Origin: Arsenicitalea aurantiaca
Lineage (GTDB): Bacteria; Pseudomonadota; Alphaproteobacteria; Rhizobiales; Devosiaceae
Assembly (NCBI RefSeq): GCF_003994485.1
Contig: NZ_RZNJ01000003.1
Coordinates: 434,525-498,524 of the forward strand
Length of the DNA stretch: 64,000 bases
Reading direction: 5' to 3'
Shown: piece by piece, positions 26,557 to 35,915 of the stretch
Layout of the letters: each line of letters begins with the position of its first letter
Position numbering within the stretch: the first letter of the stretch is position 1
The notes under the pieces: model-generated
The model's database searches: none
The model's input: only the letters and a program-made list of their open reading frames with translations
What the model was told of the DNA's origin: nothing
Made by a program: the position numbers and the translations under genes

Positions 26557-28023
26557 TCAGGCGTTGCGCGCGACCGTTTGCGCCGCGCCATCGGCGATGA
26601 GGGCCTTCAGATGCTCCGTGACGATCTGCCTGAACGCCGCGTCCTCGCGCAGGTCGGGACCGAACACTTCCCCAATCTGGAGAAAGCCTGCAACGAGGCG
26701 TTCGGCATCGCCGTCGGCATCGGCCGCAATCGCCTCGAAGCGCTCGACAAACGGGTCGCGCACGTCGATCGGCTCGCCCTTTTCGTCGGTGCCCGCCGCA
26801 TAGCGGATCCAGGCGGCGACCCCCAGCGCGAGACGGCGATAGGAGAGGCCCGCTGCCTTGCGGTCCCTGATCGTCCCGAGGAGCCGTTGCGGCAGCTTCT
26901 GGCTGCCGTCCATGGCGATCTGCCAGGTGCGGTGATTGAGCGCCGGGTTGGAAAACCGCGCAAGCAGCTCGTCGCGATAGGCGCCGAGATCGACCCCCGG
27001 CATATCGAGGGTCGGCATGGCCTCCTCGGTCATCAGCCCGGCGATGAAGGCGCGGAAATCTGCCGAGCCCATGACTTCTGCGACATAGGCGTGCCCGGCC
27101 AGATAGCCGAGATAGGCGATTGAGGAGTGCGCGCCATTGAGCATGCGCAGCTTCATGAGCTCATAGGGCTCGACATCGGCGACGAGCTGGGCCCCGACCC
27201 GGTCGAAAGCCGGCCTACCGAGGGTGAAATGATCGTGGATCACCCATTGGGTGAAGGGCTCGGTCATGATCGGCCAGGCATCTTCGAGTCCCGTCACCTC
27301 GGTGATCATCGCACGGTCGGCATCGGTGGTCGCCGGCACGATCCGGTCCACCATGGTGGAGGGAAAGGCGACCGAAGCCTCGACCCATTGCCCCAATGCG
27401 GCGTCCCGCAACGCCGCAAACCGGGTGACGATGCGACCGGTCGTGACGCCATTGGAAGGGAGATTGTCGCAGCTGAGCACGGTGAAGGGCGCAATGCCCG
27501 CCGCACGCCGTCGCGCCAGCGCCTCGACGATGATGCCCGGCGCCGAGACCGGCGCGGTGGGCTCCTGCAGATCATGGACGATATCGGGATTGGCCTCGTC
27601 GAGCACGCCGGTCGCCGGGTCGTGGCAATAGCCCTTCTCGGTGATGGTGAGCGAGACGATCCGGATTTCCGGCTGCGCCATCAGCGACAGCAGCCGCTCG
27701 CGCTCGGTATTGGCGTCGATCACCTCGAGGATCGAGCCGATGATGCGGACGAGCGTCCCCGACCCGTCGCGAACCGCGATTGAATAGAGCCCGTCCTGCG
27801 GCGCGAGCGCGTTGCGGGTGTCGGGCCGGCGCAGGCTCGCGCCCACGATCCCCCAGTCCGGGGTCTCTGCCAGCAGGTCATCGACATAGACCGCCATATG
27901 CGCCCGGTGGAAGGCACCGATCCCCAGATGCACGATGCCCGGCGTGACGGCGGCGCGGTCATAGGCGGGCTTCGTTACGCCTTCGCCGAGCGCGCCAAGC
28001 GTCCTGGCATTGAGCTGCACCAT
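26557..28023 (-). CDS. Mannitol dehydrogenase-family oxidoreductase, probably D-mannonate oxidoreductase
   Basis: A 488-residue polyol/uronate dehydrogenase. The N-terminal NAD-binding part has GIVHLGIGAFHRAHMAVY. The catalytic K-x4-N-x2-H motif is intact (KLRMLNGAHSSIAYLGY), as are SCDNLPSNG and FPSTMVDRIVP. The family includes mannitol 2-dehydrogenase and fructuronate reductase (UxuB). The divergently transcribed KDG-type kinase favours a uronate role (fructuronate/mannonate), but mannitol or arabinitol use cannot be excluded. Confidence 0.85.
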   Translation of the reverse strand: MVQLNARTLGALGEGVTKPAYDRAAVTPGIVHLGIGAFHRAHMAVYVDDLLAETPDWGIVGASLRRPDTRNALAPQDGLYSIAVRDGSGTLVRIIGSILEVIDANTERERLLSLMAQPEIRIVSLTITEKGYCHDPATGVLDEANPDIVHDLQEPTAPVSAPGIIVEALARRRAAGIAPFTVLSCDNLPSNGVTTGRIVTRFAALRDAALGQWVEASVAFPSTMVDRIVPATTDADRAMITEVTGLEDAWPIMTEPFTQWVIHDHFTLGRPAFDRVGAQLVADVEPYELMKLRMLNGAHSSIAYLGYLAGHAYVAEVMGSADFRAFIAGLMTEEAMPTLDMPGVDLGAYRDELLARFSNPALNHRTWQIAMDGSQKLPQRLLGTIRDRKAAGLSYRRLALGVAAWIRYAAGTDEKGEPIDVRDPFVERFEAIAADADGDAERLVAGFLQIGEVFGPDLREDAAFRQIVTEHLKALIADGAAQTVARNA

Positions 28024-28157
28024 GATCGACCTCCCTGAATTGAAACCGGGCGGACATTACACCAATGCGGGTGGTATGGAAGACCTGTCACGCTTGCGGG
28101 CGGGAGGGTATTTCCGGCATAAGCCCGCCATCCGGGACGGCAGCCGAGGAGACCATC

Positions 28158-29075
28158 ATGGCCAGCAAGCGATTCGTCAGCATCGGCGAATGCATGATCG
28201 AAATGTCGGGTGGCGACGATCGGCTCTACCGGCTCGGCTTTGCCGGCGACACCCTCAACACCGCCTGGTATGCGAGAGCGCTCTTGCCCGCAGACTGGTC
28301 GGTCGATTACGTGACGGCGCTGGGAGACGATCTCTACTCGGCCCAGATGCGCGAGTTCATCGGCAAGGCCGGCATCGGCACGGCTCATATCCAGGAGATC
28401 AAGGCCAAGCGCCCCGGCCTCTACATGATCCATCAGGCCGATGGAGACCGCCATTTCACCTATTGGCGCGGCCAGTCGGCGGCAAAGCTGCTCGCCGATG
28501 ATGCAGAGGCGCTCGATGCGGCGCTCGACGCGGCCGACATCGTCTATTTCTCAGGCATCACCATGGCCATTCTCGCCCCTCGTGCCCGGGGTAGACTGAT
28601 GAAGGCCATCGTCAAGGCGCGCAATGGAGGCGCGCGGGTGGTTTTCGATACCAACATTCGCCCTGTTCTCTGGACGTCGCCCGAGATCATGCAGGCCGTC
28701 CTGACGTCCGCGGCCTCGATCTCCGATATCGTGCTGCCGACCCATTCGGACGAAGCGCCGTTCTTCGGGGATCGCGACATCACGGCCACGGCGGAGCGCT
28801 ATCTGGGACTGGGCGTCGAGGAGGTAATCGTCAAGGACGGGTCAAACCCGGCACTGGTCGCTACCGCCGAACTGCGCGAGCACGTATCGGCCGGATCCGG
28901 ATTGGCCGTCGTTGACGCAACCGGAGCGGGTGACAGCTTCAACAGCGGCTATCTCTCGGCCCGGATCGCCGGCGCATCTCCCGTCGAGGCTGCGCAGCGG
29001 GCCCACGCCGTTGCCGGTGTCGTCATCGGCCACAAGGGCGCGCTCGTTGCGCCCGAGCTGCTGGACAGGGCATAA
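28158..29075 (+). CDS. kdgK: PfkB-family sugar kinase, 2-keto-3-deoxygluconate kinase type
   Basis: A 305-residue ribokinase-fold kinase. The N-terminus (SIGECMIEM) and the C-terminal active-site signature DATGAGDSFNSGYL, with catalytic Asp in GAGD, are clear. The FAGDTLNTAWYARAL segment resembles KDG kinases, which phosphorylate 2-keto-3-deoxygluconate for the Entner-Doudoroff route. GAGGAG lies upstream of the ATG. The divergent mannonate-type oxidoreductase supports hexuronate degradation. Confidence 0.85.
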   Translation: MASKRFVSIGECMIEMSGGDDRLYRLGFAGDTLNTAWYARALLPADWSVDYVTALGDDLYSAQMREFIGKAGIGTAHIQEIKAKRPGLYMIHQADGDRHFTYWRGQSAAKLLADDAEALDAALDAADIVYFSGITMAILAPRARGRLMKAIVKARNGGARVVFDTNIRPVLWTSPEIMQAVLTSAASISDIVLPTHSDEAPFFGDRDITATAERYLGLGVEEVIVKDGSNPALVATAELREHVSAGSGLAVVDATGAGDSFNSGYLSARIAGASPVEAAQRAHAVAGVVIGHKGALVAPELLDRA

Positions 29076-29081
29076 GACCGA

Positions 29082-29258
29082 TCAGATCTTGTCTGAATCC
29101 GCCTTGTGATACTGCTCGCGCGCACCCTGCTCGTTGAGGGCGCGTTCGCGGGGTGTGCGCTTGGCATTGCGCGCCATCGCAAACGCGATGACGAGCCCAA
29201 GAATGACCGCGCCGCCGAGAACCGCAAACAGCCAGGGAAAGGTTGTGGCGTCTTCCAT
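29082..29258 (-). CDS. Small single-span membrane protein
   Basis: A 58-residue hypothetical protein. Residues about 8-29 (WLFAVLGGAVILGLVIAFAM) form one transmembrane helix, followed by a basic, polar tail (RNAKRTPRERALNEQ...). GGAG lies about 9 bases before the ATG at 29258; an ATG at 29273 has no ribosome site. Function unknown. It lies between the convergent kinase gene and a divergent oxidoreductase. Confidence 0.6.
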   Translation of the reverse strand: MEDATTFPWLFAVLGGAVILGLVIAFAMARNAKRTPRERALNEQGAREQYHKADSDKI

Positions 29259-29337
29259 CGCATAAATCTCCATTGCTGCTTGGCAAACGGCCTCCAGGTC
29301 GCGAAGTTGCATGGGCCAGGCAGAGGGAGGATGACAC

Positions 29338-30366
29338 GTGAGTGACCGCAGGATCGGAATCGGACTGGTCGGCGTGGGGATGGTGGCCGACGCGCATGCA
29401 CGGGCCATCAGGGACCTTGAGGGGACGATCGACCTGCGCGGCGTCTTCTCGCGTCGCCCTGAACCGCGAACGGCCTTTGCACAAAAGCATGGCGTGCCCG
29501 CGGTCGAGAGCCTCGAAGCGCTCATCGCCGATCCTGCGCTCGACGCGCTGATCGTCGTCACGCCCCCCAATGCCCGACAGGAGATCGTCGAGGCGGCTGC
29601 CCGCTCGGGCAAGCATCTGCTGCTCGAAAAGCCGATCGAGCGCGACAGCGCGGCAGCAGAAGCTATAGTCGAGACCTGCGAGGCGGCAGGCATCACGCTC
29701 GGCATCGTCCTGCAGCACCGCATGCGCGAGACCTCGCTGAAGCTCAAGGCGCTCATCGAGGATGGGTCGCTGGGCACGCTCGACTCGGTTCAGGTCAGCG
29801 TCCCCTGGTGGCGTCCGCAGGCCTATTACGACGAGCCGGGCCGGGGCAGCTATGCCCGCGATGGCGGGGGCGTGCTCATCAGCCAGGCCATCCACACCCT
29901 CGACCTGATGCTCTGGCTGACGGGACCGGTCGAGAGCGTGCAGGCCATCGCTGGCACGACAGCTCACCGCATGGAGGCCGAGGATTTCGTCGCCGGCGGC
30001 CTCCGCTTCGGCAATGGCGCTCTCGGCAGCGTGCTTGCGACCACAGCGGCCTATCCGGGCGGCGCAGAGTCGATCACGCTCAACTTTTCGGCCTGTTCGG
30101 CCCGGCTCGAGGGCGGCGTTCTCGACCTTTATCATCGCAATGGCGAGACCGAGCGGTTCGGCGAAAATTCCGGCACCGGCGGCGGCGCCGATCCGATGGC
30201 CTTTCCCCATGACTGGCACCGCGCGATCATCGCGGACTTTGCGGAGGCCATCCGTACCGGCCGGCCCCCGGCAATCCCCGGGCGTGATGCGCTCGCGGTT
30301 CACCGGCTGATCGATGCCATCGTCCGATCGAGCCGCGAAGGCGTCGCGATCTCGCCTGCGCCATGA
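29338..30366 (+). CDS. Gfo/Idh/MocA family oxidoreductase
   Basis: A 342-residue NAD(P)-dependent oxidoreductase. The Rossmann segment is IGLVGVGMVADAHARAI. The catalytic E-K-P motif is LLEKPIERD, and the C-terminal half has SYARDGGGVLISQAIHTLD with the conserved D and H. Substrates in this family are mostly sugars, inositols or sugar nucleotides; the specific one is unknown. GTG start at 29338 with GGGAGGA 6 bases upstream. Confidence 0.85.
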   Translation: MSDRRIGIGLVGVGMVADAHARAIRDLEGTIDLRGVFSRRPEPRTAFAQKHGVPAVESLEALIADPALDALIVVTPPNARQEIVEAAARSGKHLLLEKPIERDSAAAEAIVETCEAAGITLGIVLQHRMRETSLKLKALIEDGSLGTLDSVQVSVPWWRPQAYYDEPGRGSYARDGGGVLISQAIHTLDLMLWLTGPVESVQAIAGTTAHRMEAEDFVAGGLRFGNGALGSVLATTAAYPGGAESITLNFSACSARLEGGVLDLYHRNGETERFGENSGTGGGADPMAFPHDWHRAIIADFAEAIRTGRPPAIPGRDALAVHRLIDAIVRSSREGVAISPAP

Positions 30367-30391
30367 CCCCAACCAAATTGCTACCCTGTCC

Positions 30392-30404
30392 CGACAAGTT
30401 GTCG
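30392..30404. promoter_or_regulatory. Palindrome upstream of the FecR-protein operon
   Basis: CGACAA-G-TTGTCG is a perfect 13-base inverted repeat in the 175-base gap before the FecR gene. TGTCCC also occurs on both sides of it. It could be an operator; the binding protein is unknown. Confidence 0.3.
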
Positions 30405-30541
30405 ATTTGTCCCAATACAGATTCAAACTGCCGAGACACTTGATAATTCCATTGCGGAGACAGCAATCCGGTCCTTAAATGCGCTTAGCATTGCGCTTGG
30501 GGCAGACGCGGGCGATGGCGGGCCCGCATTGGAGGCTGGTC

Positions 30542-31411
30542 GTGCAAAAGGCATTGGTGGTCGCGGTCGGGCTCGCGTTGGCACTGTCCACGCCTGCATC
30601 GGCCCAGATGGGGCGCGCGCTCGGGGTAACACCCGAGGCGCAGTCGGTGCTCGGGGCGCAGGTGCGCACGCTCACCGTCGGCACCGACGTCACGGTGGGC
30701 GAGCGGGTCGAAACCGGGCCGAACGGGCTCGTCGAATTGCTCTTTTCGGAGCGCACCAAGCTCGTGGTCGGACCCGGCTCGGCACTCCTCATCGAGGAAT
30801 ACCTGCTCCGCTCGGACCAGACGGCAAGCAGCTTCGCGGTCAACGCGCTCAGCGGCACCTTCCGCTTCATGAGCGGGCAGAGCCCCAAGAGCGCCTACCA
30901 GATCCGCACCCCCACCGGCACGATCGGCGTGCGCGGCACCGAGTTCGATTTTGCCGTCACCCCGACCGACACCAACGTCATCCTCTATTCGGGCGAAGCG
31001 ACGCTCTGCGCGGTTTCGGGCAATTGCGTGGAGCTCACCGAGAGCTGCGCGCTCGGCACGTTCAGCAATCAGACGTCGGCGGTTCTCGACAGCAATCGCG
31101 GCACGCGCAGCCAGCTCCGCCCGCTCTTCCCCTTCTCGACGAGCCAGTATCCGCTGAGCTACGCTTTTCGCGTCAACCAGGGCGAAAACTGCCTGAACCC
31201 GCCCCCGGTCAATCCCAATGCCGCGCCCTTCTCCGAGCCCGCCGGAACTGGTGACGGCACCGACCCACCGCCGTCGGACCCTTGCCCGACGGGCTCCTTG
31301 ATCGTGCCGGTCGGAACCGAGCGCGTCCAAGTCGCAGATATGGGCACACGCGCAAGGCTGCTGTTTGCACAGCCATCGCAAGACCCATACCCCAATCCCT
31401 GCACGTCCTGA
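30542..31411 (+). CDS. FecR-domain periplasmic protein
   Basis: A secreted protein of 289 residues from the GTG at 30542, which gives a clean signal peptide (cut near TPASAQ) and a GGAGG (30531-30535) 6 bases upstream. In-frame ATGs at 30479 and 30515 would add a long tail before the signal. The FecR domain (about residues 45-145) has the pattern VGERVETGPNGLVELLFSERTKLVVGPGS (core shown in parts) and the TPTGTIGVRGTEF motif. The C-terminus is Pro-rich with four to six cysteines. It probably senses or scaffolds in the periplasm for the CHASE2 cyclase encoded next. Confidence 0.82.
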   Translation: MQKALVVAVGLALALSTPASAQMGRALGVTPEAQSVLGAQVRTLTVGTDVTVGERVETGPNGLVELLFSERTKLVVGPGSALLIEEYLLRSDQTASSFAVNALSGTFRFMSGQSPKSAYQIRTPTGTIGVRGTEFDFAVTPTDTNVILYSGEATLCAVSGNCVELTESCALGTFSNQTSAVLDSNRGTRSQLRPLFPFSTSQYPLSYAFRVNQGENCLNPPPVNPNAAPFSEPAGTGDGTDPPPSDPCPTGSLIVPVGTERVQVADMGTRARLLFAQPSQDPYPNPCTS

Positions 31412-31432
31412 TCGACCGCCCTCGTCCCGCCC

Positions 31433-33604
31433 ATGTCCATCCGTCCCCGCAGCCTCCTGACGCTGGCTTTCGGGGTCGCCCTGCTTGCTGGCTTGATCGG
31501 CCTGCGCCTCGCCGATCCTTTTCCGGTGCAAATTGCGCGCGAAACGGCCTTCGATACCTTCCAGCAGCTGGCCCCGCGCGAGGCGCTGGACTTGCCCGTT
31601 CGCGTCGTCGACATCGATGAGGCGTCGCTTGCCGAACTGGGGCAGTGGCCATGGTCGCGAGATGTCTTCGCGCAGCTGACCGAACGGCTCACGGCGCTCG
31701 GCGCGGCCGCCATAGGCTATGACGTGCTCTTTCCCGAACCCGACCGGCTTTCGCCGTCCCGCCTCCTCGCCGCCGCCGCCGATCCGCTCACCGCCCGCGA
31801 TTTCGATGCCGAGTTCGCCGCAGCGCTCGCCGAGAGCCCCGCAATCCTCGGGTTTTCCGTCTCCGCTGCCAGCCCGGTCCTGCCCGATCGCGCGCGCGCC
31901 GGCTTTGCCATCAGCGGCGCCGATCCACTGGCGGCCGTGCCTCTGATGCCGGGCGCCGTCCTGCCGCTGCCCAGCCTCGCCGAGGCTGCGCCGGGCCTTG
32001 GCGGGCTCAGCCTCAATGCCGACGATTCCGTCTCCGTCGTCCGCCGCCTGCCGCTCCTCTGGTCGAACGGAAGCGGGCTTTTCCCGACGCTCTCGGTCGA
32101 GGCCCTCCGGATCGCCATGGGCGTCTCGACACTCGTTGTCATGGCCGAGACCGAGGGTCCTGGCTTCGTTGAGGCGCTGCGGATCGGGGATCTCCAAGTG
32201 CCCACCACCGCGCAGGGCGAATTCTGGCTGCACTATCGCGAGCCTGACCCGGATCTCTATGTCTCGGCCCGCGCCGTCCTCGCCGACGATTTTGCTGGCC
32301 TTGCCGACCGTATCGCCGGGCACATCGTGCTCGTCGGATCCTCGGCGAGCGGCCTGCTCGACATTCGCGGCACCCCTCTGGGCGCAAACGTCCCCGGCGT
32401 CTCGATCCATGCCCAGGCCATCGAGCAGATGCTGACCGGGCGGTTCCTCTCCCGGGCCGACTGGGTGCTGGGCGCTGAACTCCTCGCGATCGGCGTGGTC
32501 GGCGCCACTGTCACCACCGCCGTCCTCGCCGCAGGCCCGCTGGTTGGGCTCCTCATTGCGCTCTGCACCATGGTGATCGCCACCGCGCTCTGCTGGGCCG
32601 CCTTCACCCAATGGGGCGTGCTGCTCGATCCCAGCTTTCCGCTCCTCGCTGCGCTGCTCGTCTACACCGCCATGGTGTTCCTGCGCTTCTTCACAACCGA
32701 TGCGGACAAGCGCCAGATCCGCAACGCCTTCGGCCATTATGTCGCCCCGGCGCTGCTCGTCGAGATCGAGCGCAATGGGGATCGGCTGAAGCTCGGCGGG
32801 GAGGTTCGGCCGCTCACCGTCATGTTTGCGGACATCCGCAACTTCACCCCCCTCAGCGAAAGCCTTGCGCCGCCAAGGCTGCTCGGCGTTCTCAATACGC
32901 TTTTCGGCGCGCTGGGGCAGGAGATCACCCGGCAGTTCGGCACCATCGACAAGTTCATGGGCGATGCGGTGATGGCCTTCTGGAATGCGCCTGTGGATGT
33001 CAGCGACCATCCCACACGCGCCTGCATCGCCGCGCTCGGCATGCGCGCCCGCCTCGCCGCCCTCAATTCCGGCGACGGCTTCGGGCTCAGGGCGGATGAT
33101 CATCCGACGCCTCGGATTGCCATCGGCATCGGCATCGCCACGGGCGAAGCGCTGGTGGGCAATATGGGGCTCGAAACCCGGTTCGACTATTCCTGCGTGG
33201 GGGACACGGTCAACCTTGCCGCCCGCGTCGAGGAGGCCTGCAAGACCGTCGCCTATGACATCGTCGTCGTCGAAGCCACGCGCCGCGCGGCGCCGGAGCT
33301 CGCCTTTCTCGAAGCCGGGTCGATCGCGCTCAAAGGCAAGAGCGAGCGCCAGCCCATCCACCTGCTCGTGGGGGACGCATTGATGCGTCGGCGTCCCGAT
33401 TTCATTGCCCTGTCACGTCAGCATGAAATCCTCCTGTCCCGCCTGCGCTCCGGCGATGATCCGAGCGCTGAGATCACCCGGTGCAGCGGGCTCGCCAGCG
33501 CATTCGATGCGCGCCTGCCCGCCTTCTACTCCGCGATTGCCCGGCGTCAGGGCGATTTTCTTGCCACCGAGACGGAGGGCACGAGGGTGCCCCTGCCCGC
33601 CTAG
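31433..33604 (+). CDS. CHASE2-domain adenylate/guanylate cyclase
   Basis: A 723-residue membrane sensor cyclase. One N-terminal helix (about 8-25), an extracytoplasmic CHASE2 domain (about 35-335), a cluster of three helices (about 343-418) and a class III cyclase domain (about 455-645) follow in order. Catalytic residues are present: metal-binding D467 (FADIRN) and D511 (GDAVMAF), K507 in TIDKFMG, and D591 with N594 and R598 in VGDTVNLAARVE. K and D in these places favour ATP, giving cAMP. It lies 21 bases after the FecR gene and 9 bases before the SulP-CNB gene. Confidence 0.92.
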   Translation: MSIRPRSLLTLAFGVALLAGLIGLRLADPFPVQIARETAFDTFQQLAPREALDLPVRVVDIDEASLAELGQWPWSRDVFAQLTERLTALGAAAIGYDVLFPEPDRLSPSRLLAAAADPLTARDFDAEFAAALAESPAILGFSVSAASPVLPDRARAGFAISGADPLAAVPLMPGAVLPLPSLAEAAPGLGGLSLNADDSVSVVRRLPLLWSNGSGLFPTLSVEALRIAMGVSTLVVMAETEGPGFVEALRIGDLQVPTTAQGEFWLHYREPDPDLYVSARAVLADDFAGLADRIAGHIVLVGSSASGLLDIRGTPLGANVPGVSIHAQAIEQMLTGRFLSRADWVLGAELLAIGVVGATVTTAVLAAGPLVGLLIALCTMVIATALCWAAFTQWGVLLDPSFPLLAALLVYTAMVFLRFFTTDADKRQIRNAFGHYVAPALLVEIERNGDRLKLGGEVRPLTVMFADIRNFTPLSESLAPPRLLGVLNTLFGALGQEITRQFGTIDKFMGDAVMAFWNAPVDVSDHPTRACIAALGMRARLAALNSGDGFGLRADDHPTPRIAIGIGIATGEALVGNMGLETRFDYSCVGDTVNLAARVEEACKTVAYDIVVVEATRRAAPELAFLEAGSIALKGKSERQPIHLLVGDALMRRRPDFIALSRQHEILLSRLRSGDDPSAEITRCSGLASAFDARLPAFYSAIARRQGDFLATETEGTRVPLPA

Positions 33605-33613
33605 GACAAATCG

Positions 33614-35830
33614 ATGACGACCGGACGGACCTTGAGGACGCAATTTTTCGGCGCTGATGCCGAGCACGCCTTTCGGGGCGTCATCGCCGGGCTTCTGAGC
33701 GGCGTGCTGACCTCGGCGGTCGGCACCTCGCTGGCGCTTGCCTTCTTCACCGGCCCGCTCGAGCCGCATCTGCCGGCCGCGATCGGGGCGATCCTCGCAT
33801 CCACGATCGTGCTGGCCCTCGCCGGCGCGCTATTCAGCGCAATCCCGGCCGTCATGGTCGCGCAGGAAATCCCGATCGCAGCGCTCGGCATCGTGCTTTC
33901 AAGCCTCATCGCCGCCGGGCTGACGCCGGCCGAGACCCTTCCCACCGCGATCGCGGCAGGCATGCTCGCCGCCCTCCTGACCGGCGCCCTTTTCCTCGTT
34001 GCGGGCCAGTTGCGCCTTTCCCGCTATCTGCGCTTCCTGCCGCTGCCGGTCATGGGGGGCTATCTGGCCGGCTTGGGCTGGCTCCTGTTCTCGGCCGGGT
34101 TCGGAACCATCATGGGCATCGGGCCCTCCCTCGACGCCCTGCCCCTGCTCGCCGACCCGATCCTCGCAAGCCAGCTCGCCATTGCCGCCGGCTTTGCTGC
34201 AGCAATTCACGCCATCCAGCGGATCTCGTCCTCGCGGATCGCCGCCCCCCTTGCGATTATCGCGGGTTTTGCGCTTTTCCATCTCGTCATCGCGCTCGCC
34301 GGTATCCCGCGGGAAGACCTCGTCGCGAGCGGTTGGATGCTCGCGGGCATAGACAGCAGCGGCCCGCTCTGGCCGCCGCTCCTGCCGCAGGATTTTGCTC
34401 AGGTGCGGTGGGACGTCATCGCCTGGCAGGCGCCTGCGCTCCTTGCCATACCGCTCGTTTCGGCGGTCGCGCTGATCATCAATCTCAACGGCATCGAACT
34501 CCTGGCGGGGCGCGATGCCGATCTCGACCGGGAGTTGCGCGTCGCGGGGCTCGGCAGCCTCCTGGCCGCACTCGCCATGGGCGTTCCGGGCTTCCAGTCG
34601 ACCACCCACACCGCGCTCTCGTTCCGGTTCGATGCTGCCCTGCGCTCGGTGGGCGTCGTGATCGCGCTGGTCTGCACAAGCCTCCTCGTCCTCGGAGGCG
34701 ATCTCCTCGCTTTGCTGCCCGCGCCGCTCTGCGCGGGCCTCCTGTTCTGGCTCGCCATCAATTTCATCGACACCTGGATCATCCAGGCGTTCCGCAAATA
34801 TAGCCCGCTCGAATTCGCACTTACCCTCGGCACCGTGCTCGTCATCGCGCTTTCAGGCTTCCTCAACGGCGTGCTGTTCGGGCTCGTCGGCGCGGTCATC
34901 CTCTTCGTTGCAAGCTACAGCCGGCTGCGCGTCATCGGGCAGGTCCTGTCCGGGCGCGACTATCATTCGGGGGTCGGCAGCCGCCCGCCCTATCGCCCGA
35001 TCCTCGTCGCCCATGGCGAGGAAATCCTCGTGCTCCGGCTTTCGGGCTTCCTCTTTTTCGGCTCGGCAACGCAGCTGCGCCAGCAGGTCCAGCACCTGCT
35101 CAGGGGCAAGGATGGCAGGATCCGCCATCTGATCCTCGACTTCCGCCAGGTGACCGGGGTCGACGCCTCGGCGATCCAGAGCTTTTCCCGGCTCTTCGCC
35201 GCCGTCGACGGGGCGGGCGTCCAGGTGACGCTGACCAAGATCGCGCCCGAGCACCTGGCGCGCTTCGCGCGGAGTGGGCTGCCGCTCGAAGGCGCCCATG
35301 TCGCGGTGATCCCCGAATTCGACGACGCGCTGCGCGCCGCCGAGTTCGAGGTGATCGGCCGGCACGCCCCGCACGTCCTCGCGCATGGAGAGGCGGTGCT
35401 GCACACCCATCTCGAGGCCCTTCTGGGGTCCGGCCATCTGGCGGAGGCGATCGAGCCGCATTTTCAGCGCGTCGTCCTCAAGGCCAACGAGACCATCATC
35501 GACCAGGGCGCGCGCGAGGACGACATCTTCATCATCGTCTCGGGCACGGCGCGGGTCGAGGCGCGCGGCCCCGATGGCAGGCGGATCCGGCTGACGACGC
35601 TCGGCCCCGGCGCCATCATCGGGGAGCTTTCCTACTACCTCAAGGCGCCGCGCACCGCTTCGGTCGTGGCCGAAACCGAGGTCGAAGCCTGGCAGCTCAG
35701 CGCCGAAAAGCTCGACTGGCTCGATGCCGAGCGTCCGCAGATCGCGATCATCCTCCATCGCGGCATGGCGCGTATGCTCGCCGAACGGGTGAGCGCGACG
35801 AGCCGCCTCGTCCAGATCCTCGCCGGCTAG
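33614..35830 (+). CDS. SulP-family anion transporter with STAS and cyclic-nucleotide-binding domains
   Basis: A 738-residue protein. The SulP membrane domain spans about 15-435. A STAS domain follows (about 465-575; VTGVDASAIQSF with D517 and S519). A C-terminal cyclic-nucleotide-binding domain (about 615-735) follows that. The phosphate-binding cassette keeps G-E-L and P-R-T-A-S (GELSYYLKAPRTASVV, 670 onward), so nucleotide binding is plausible. SulP proteins carry sulfate, bicarbonate or other anions. AGGA in the TAGGACAAATCG junction provides the ribosome site, 9 bases after the cyclase stop. The operon suggests cAMP controls transport directly. Confidence 0.92.
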   Translation: MTTGRTLRTQFFGADAEHAFRGVIAGLLSGVLTSAVGTSLALAFFTGPLEPHLPAAIGAILASTIVLALAGALFSAIPAVMVAQEIPIAALGIVLSSLIAAGLTPAETLPTAIAAGMLAALLTGALFLVAGQLRLSRYLRFLPLPVMGGYLAGLGWLLFSAGFGTIMGIGPSLDALPLLADPILASQLAIAAGFAAAIHAIQRISSSRIAAPLAIIAGFALFHLVIALAGIPREDLVASGWMLAGIDSSGPLWPPLLPQDFAQVRWDVIAWQAPALLAIPLVSAVALIINLNGIELLAGRDADLDRELRVAGLGSLLAALAMGVPGFQSTTHTALSFRFDAALRSVGVVIALVCTSLLVLGGDLLALLPAPLCAGLLFWLAINFIDTWIIQAFRKYSPLEFALTLGTVLVIALSGFLNGVLFGLVGAVILFVASYSRLRVIGQVLSGRDYHSGVGSRPPYRPILVAHGEEILVLRLSGFLFFGSATQLRQQVQHLLRGKDGRIRHLILDFRQVTGVDASAIQSFSRLFAAVDGAGVQVTLTKIAPEHLARFARSGLPLEGAHVAVIPEFDDALRAAEFEVIGRHAPHVLAHGEAVLHTHLEALLGSGHLAEAIEPHFQRVVLKANETIIDQGAREDDIFIIVSGTARVEARGPDGRRIRLTTLGPGAIIGELSYYLKAPRTASVVAETEVEAWQLSAEKLDWLDAERPQIAIILHRGMARMLAERVSATSRLVQILAG

Positions 35831-35915
35831 CCGGTGATGCCCCATGCCGGGTGTTGCAGGCTCGGCCCCGGCAGTAGACTATGCGCCGATTCTGCAAGCC
35901 AGCACTGGACATGAG

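Noticed and set aside
30485-33361. 958-codon minus-strand frame opposite the FecR and cyclase genes
   Set aside because: It spans two well-supported plus-strand genes and has the low-information composition of an antisense shadow.
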